Shown one piece after another: positions 52,464 through 54,703 of a DNA stretch of 54,703 bases. The stretch is from Leptospira limi. Its GTDB lineage: Bacteria > Spirochaetota > Leptospiria > Leptospirales > Leptospiraceae. The translations under genes and the position numbers were made by a program. The stretch's first letter is position 1, and every line of letters begins with the position of its first letter. The notes under the pieces are model-generated. The model worked only from the letters and a program-made list of their open reading frames with translations, was not told where the DNA came from and made no database searches. The stretch lies in contig NZ_JAMQPV010000005.1 in assembly GCF_026151395.1 (NCBI RefSeq), positions 1 through 54,703 on the forward strand. The letters run 5' to 3'.

Positions 52464-53216
52464 CTAGTTTTTCAGGTATTTGAAGTCTCTTTCAACTGAT
52501 TCCAAATAATTTAAGAGAATTAATTCTAAGTTGTTTCTGGGTTGTATAAAGATTCCTTTCATTCCTTTCAGATATTTATATTTTTTTAGTTTTAGATAAT
52601 TTAAGAAATCTAATTCATTGAATGCATATAAATTGAAAGCTTGAAATAGCATTTGTAATTTTGAAGTCAATTCTAGGATTCCTTCATTCGTAAAATATTT
52701 TCTGGGGAGTACTAAGAAATCAAAATAAGACTTTATTAATTCGAAGTGGCGATTGTATTCTTCTTCCTCAAATCTGATAAAGATTTTTGAAGCATGGTGG
52801 TTCTTATAATTAAAGAAAATCGCAGAATGATTTTTAATGATTAGAATTGGTGTTTTTATTTTGAAAATGGTTTCCTCAAAAATCCCTGCTGTATTGGTAA
52901 GGAAATCAACCTTGAATTTATTCTCTGTAGTGTTTAATTTAGTATCGTAAAAGGCAAGGAATCGTAGGTTTTTCGATATAAAATTCAAAAGGACAAATTC
53001 AATGTCTTCATATTTTCGAACTCCTACTCCTTGTGAGTAACGTAAATTGAGCTTAGATAGTAAACGATCTACTCCGACTGATGAAATGGTTAGCTCGGAT
53101 ATTACAGATTTATTTTCGAAGAAATCTTTTTTAATTTTTTCTTCGAAAATTACCTGTAATTTTGAATCTATACGCAAATTAGTTTGGTTTTTCTTTCCAA
53201 ATAGCCTTACTTCCAT
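52464..53216 (-). CDS. Unknown protein divergent from parA
   Basis: A protein of 250 residues, soluble, Phe/Asn/Lys-rich, without signal peptide. It starts MEVRLFGKKNQTNLRIDSKL and has alternating strand/helix patterns. I recognise no family. It is transcribed away from parA across a 104-bp AT-rich gap that must hold two promoters. A gene divergent from partition genes on a plasmid could be a replication or copy-control protein, but no replication motif is visible. Confidence 0.6.
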   Translation of the reverse strand: MEVRLFGKKNQTNLRIDSKLQVIFEEKIKKDFFENKSVISELTISSVGVDRLLSKLNLRYSQGVGVRKYEDIEFVLLNFISKNLRFLAFYDTKLNTTENKFKVDFLTNTAGIFEETIFKIKTPILIIKNHSAIFFNYKNHHASKIFIRFEEEEYNRHFELIKSYFDFLVLPRKYFTNEGILELTSKLQMLFQAFNLYAFNELDFLNYLKLKKYKYLKGMKGIFIQPRNNLELILLNYLESVERDFKYLKN

Positions 53217-53320
53217 TGATTCGTTGGCTTCCCTTTTAAATTTATGAAAAAAAGTTCATTTTAACTTGTATTTCACAAATTTCGGCTTTTTTGCTTGAAT
53301 GCAATTTTAAAAAATTTTAA

Positions 53321-54034
53321 ATGAAAAATATGAAAATAATTACCATCGCATCTATGAAAGGTGGCGTCGGTAAAACGACTTTAGCTGTTTATTTGGCAGC
53401 TTATTTAGCAAGGACCCGAAAAAAAGTTCTTCTAATTGATGCCGATCCAAACAATAATTTAACTGATTTTTTCCTTCGTGACGAAGAATTATCTTCACTT
53501 GAAAAATTTAATCTCTTTCAGACATTGTTGGGTTTAATAGAAGTTGAGGAATCGCTTCGTCAAATTTCGTCAAATCTAAGTATTCTTCCTTCTACTCCTG
53601 AGTTAGCAAAATCACAAATAGAATTGGCAAATGATCCTGGTACAATGATTCGATTTCAATCGGATCTTAAAAAATTAAATTTTGATTATATTGTTTGGGA
53701 CACACCACCATCGCTAACTTATGAATTATTTTTAGCGTTATTTGGAGCAGATTATGTATTGTCTCCGATTGGATTCTCAAGGTGGACATTCCAAGGATTT
53801 TCTTTAATTGAAAATGCTTGCAAAAAAATGAAAGCCCCCCTGCCTATTGCTGTTCCTTGTATGGTTTCAAAAAAAGACTCTGAAAGGATATATGAGTCTG
53901 GACTTGACCGTATTTCGAAATCTTTCATTTCGAAGAATATTGCCTATGGTAAGTCTGCAATTTTAGGGAAATTAGTTCCTGAAAATTCTGATCTTTGGGA
54001 TGAATTCAAACTTTTGGCAAAAGAGATCTTATGA
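53321..54034 (+). CDS. parA: ParA-type partition ATPase
   Basis: A protein of 237 residues, the size of small plasmid/chromosomal ParA. The deviant Walker A SMKGGVGKTTLA lies at about 11-22, A' VLLIDADPNNN at about 36-46, and Walker B FDYIVWDTPPS at about 120-130. There is no N-terminal HTH, so a type Ib or Soj-like protein. It binds DNA with ATP and moves the partition complex. A second ATG three codons later is an alternative start. It overlaps the partner gene by 4 bp (ATGA). Confidence 0.9.
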   Translation: MKNMKIITIASMKGGVGKTTLAVYLAAYLARTRKKVLLIDADPNNNLTDFFLRDEELSSLEKFNLFQTLLGLIEVEESLRQISSNLSILPSTPELAKSQIELANDPGTMIRFQSDLKKLNFDYIVWDTPPSLTYELFLALFGADYVLSPIGFSRWTFQGFSLIENACKKMKAPLPIAVPCMVSKKDSERIYESGLDRISKSFISKNIAYGKSAILGKLVPENSDLWDEFKLLAKEIL

Positions 54035-54579
54035 GCAAAGAAAGATCCAAATTAATTTCCTCTTTAACCGGGAAACGACCTGGAGAAAAAGAAGTTCTTC
54101 AATTACATACAAGCATTGAAGATGAAGATATTCAACGTATTAATGAATTACATCAATCAATGCTTTCTAATATGAGTCGCGCAATTCAAAATGCAATATT
54201 GATTGGAGAAATTTTAACAAAGAAAAAGTCAATTTTATCCCATGGATCATTTTTGCCATGGCTTGAAGGTAATGTTCCATTCACTCGGGCGACTGCTGCG
54301 AACTATATGCGAATGTATGAAAAAAGAGAAATTTTAAATGTAAAACGCGTTTTACATTTGAGAGATGCTCTGAAGCTTCTTGCTGAAGATTCTAAATCAC
54401 CCAAAAATGAAAAAGTAATCAATAGGCCTATTCGCGAAATTTACAAAGATTTTAAGTCGGGAAAAAATCTATCAAAGTCTGATCGAGATGTTGTTCGGGG
54501 GTGGCTTTCTGGAAAAGTAGATTCACTCAAAACCAAAACAAAAAAATTAGAAGACGAACTTAAAAGACTTAAATCGTAA
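54031..54579 (+). CDS. DUF3102-type ParA partner (ParB-like)
   Basis: A protein of 182 residues. It has SLTGKRPGEKEVLQLHTSIE at the start, then a DUF3102-type helical region (NAILIGEILTKKKSILSHGS; FTRATAANYMRMYEKRE) that looks like an HTH-containing DNA-binding domain, and a Lys-rich coiled C-terminus (LKTKTKKLEDELKRLKS). Directly behind parA and overlapping it, it is very likely the centromere-binding partner. No classical ParB domain is visible, so the gene symbol is left blank. A 24-bp palindrome lies within the coding sequence. Confidence 0.75.
   Translation: MSKERSKLISSLTGKRPGEKEVLQLHTSIEDEDIQRINELHQSMLSNMSRAIQNAILIGEILTKKKSILSHGSFLPWLEGNVPFTRATAANYMRMYEKREILNVKRVLHLRDALKLLAEDSKSPKNEKVINRPIREIYKDFKSGKNLSKSDRDVVRGWLSGKVDSLKTKTKKLEDELKRLKS
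54336..54359. promoter_or_regulatory. Perfect 24-bp palindrome inside the DUF3102 gene, candidate parS
   Basis: The half-site AAATGTAAAACG is followed with no gap by its exact complement CGTTTTACATTT. It encodes LNVKRVLH in frame and includes CGC, which looks unusual for Arg in this AT-rich sequence. A 24-bp perfect palindrome is unlikely by chance, and a partition gene is a natural site for parS. Confidence 0.55.
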
Positions 54580-54587
54580 CCTCTTTG

Positions 54588-54605
54588 TAGTTTCGAATGA
54601 AACTA
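54588..54605 (+). terminator. Possible terminator after the par operon
   Basis: TAGTTTC (54588-54594) and GAAACTA (54599-54605) form a perfect stem with loop GAAT, followed by a T-containing but not pure T-run. It begins 9 bp after the stop of the DUF3102 gene. Confidence 0.4.
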
Positions 54606-54703
54606 TTGTCTTATGATTCTAATTTTCATTCTATTGAGACGTAAAGCTATGCGACATAATTGTAAGACCTTAATGTAGCGGGTAAAGTTACGTACTTGTG
54701 AAG

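Noticed and set aside
54336..54359. Terminator in the DUF3102 gene
   Set aside because: The palindrome has no loop and no T-run and lies inside the coding sequence.
54646..54660. 13-bp match between TATGCGACATAAT near the window end and the attC9 remnant at 34446
   Set aside because: A 13-bp match is expected many times by chance in 54 kb compared with itself, and no attC structure surrounds it.

Overview
The window is AT-rich DNA that most resembles a spirochaete of the genus Leptospira. Reasons: many lipoproteins with a relaxed spirochaetal lipobox (Ser/Thr/Tyr-rich before Cys), a ParA plus DUF3102-type partner, a very large coiled-coil protein of the kind seen in Leptospira accessory replicons, and the codon usage. 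The genus call is inference; no rRNA or tRNA gene is present to test it. Plasmid-type genes are scattered through the window: an HUH rolling-circle Rep at 15.1 kb, ParA/DUF3102 at 53.3 kb, an ArdC antirestriction protein, HipBA, VapBC and two paralogous HTH proteins of replicon type. The window is therefore accessory DNA, either a plasmid or an integrated island.

Layout. 0-8.5 kb: a large protein with a papain-like C-terminus, followed at once by a lipoprotein; then a decayed relative whose C-terminus is M15-peptidase-like, followed at once by an exported SH3 protein; then decayed DNA with transposase debris. This looks like a polymorphic-toxin/immunity locus. 8.5-12 kb: a lipoprotein/matrixin operon. 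12.3-17 kb: HTH protein, HipBA, iteron-like repeats, HUH Rep, inverted repeats and a small HTH protein. 17-19.9 kb: mostly empty, with one Ig-like lipoprotein. 19.9-34.3 kb: an array of eight gene cassettes, all on the minus strand and separated by eight 153-165 bp attC-like sites, with no integrase in the window (a CALIN). 35-39.3 kb: ArdC, VapBC, two lipoprotein pseudogenes and the second HTH protein. 39.7-52.3 kb: an eight-gene overlapping operon for a tripartite RND exporter (TolC-type channel, three lipoproteins, a membrane protein, adaptor, two RND pumps). 52.5-54.6 kb: an unknown gene divergent from parA and its DUF3102 partner.

The most interesting part is the cassette array. Several cassettes look like anti-phage or genome-conflict genes: an Mrr-type nuclease; a PHP-domain ABC/SMC-like ATPase with a small partner; a DUF4297/Cap4-like nuclease with a zinc-hook SMC-like ATPase (Lamassu-like); a DNA methyltransferase-like protein; and a small two-gene pair. 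Three of the cassettes carry two genes. Each cassette is bounded by its own terminal inverted repeat of about 18 bp, much longer than the 7-bp integron core. In all eight cassettes position 11 of this repeat is G at the attC end and A at the start. The attC sites also show three helices that covary between copies.

Other points of note are a perfect 24-bp palindrome inside the DUF3102 partition gene (a candidate parS), and a second RND pump that has lost the charged proton-relay positions.
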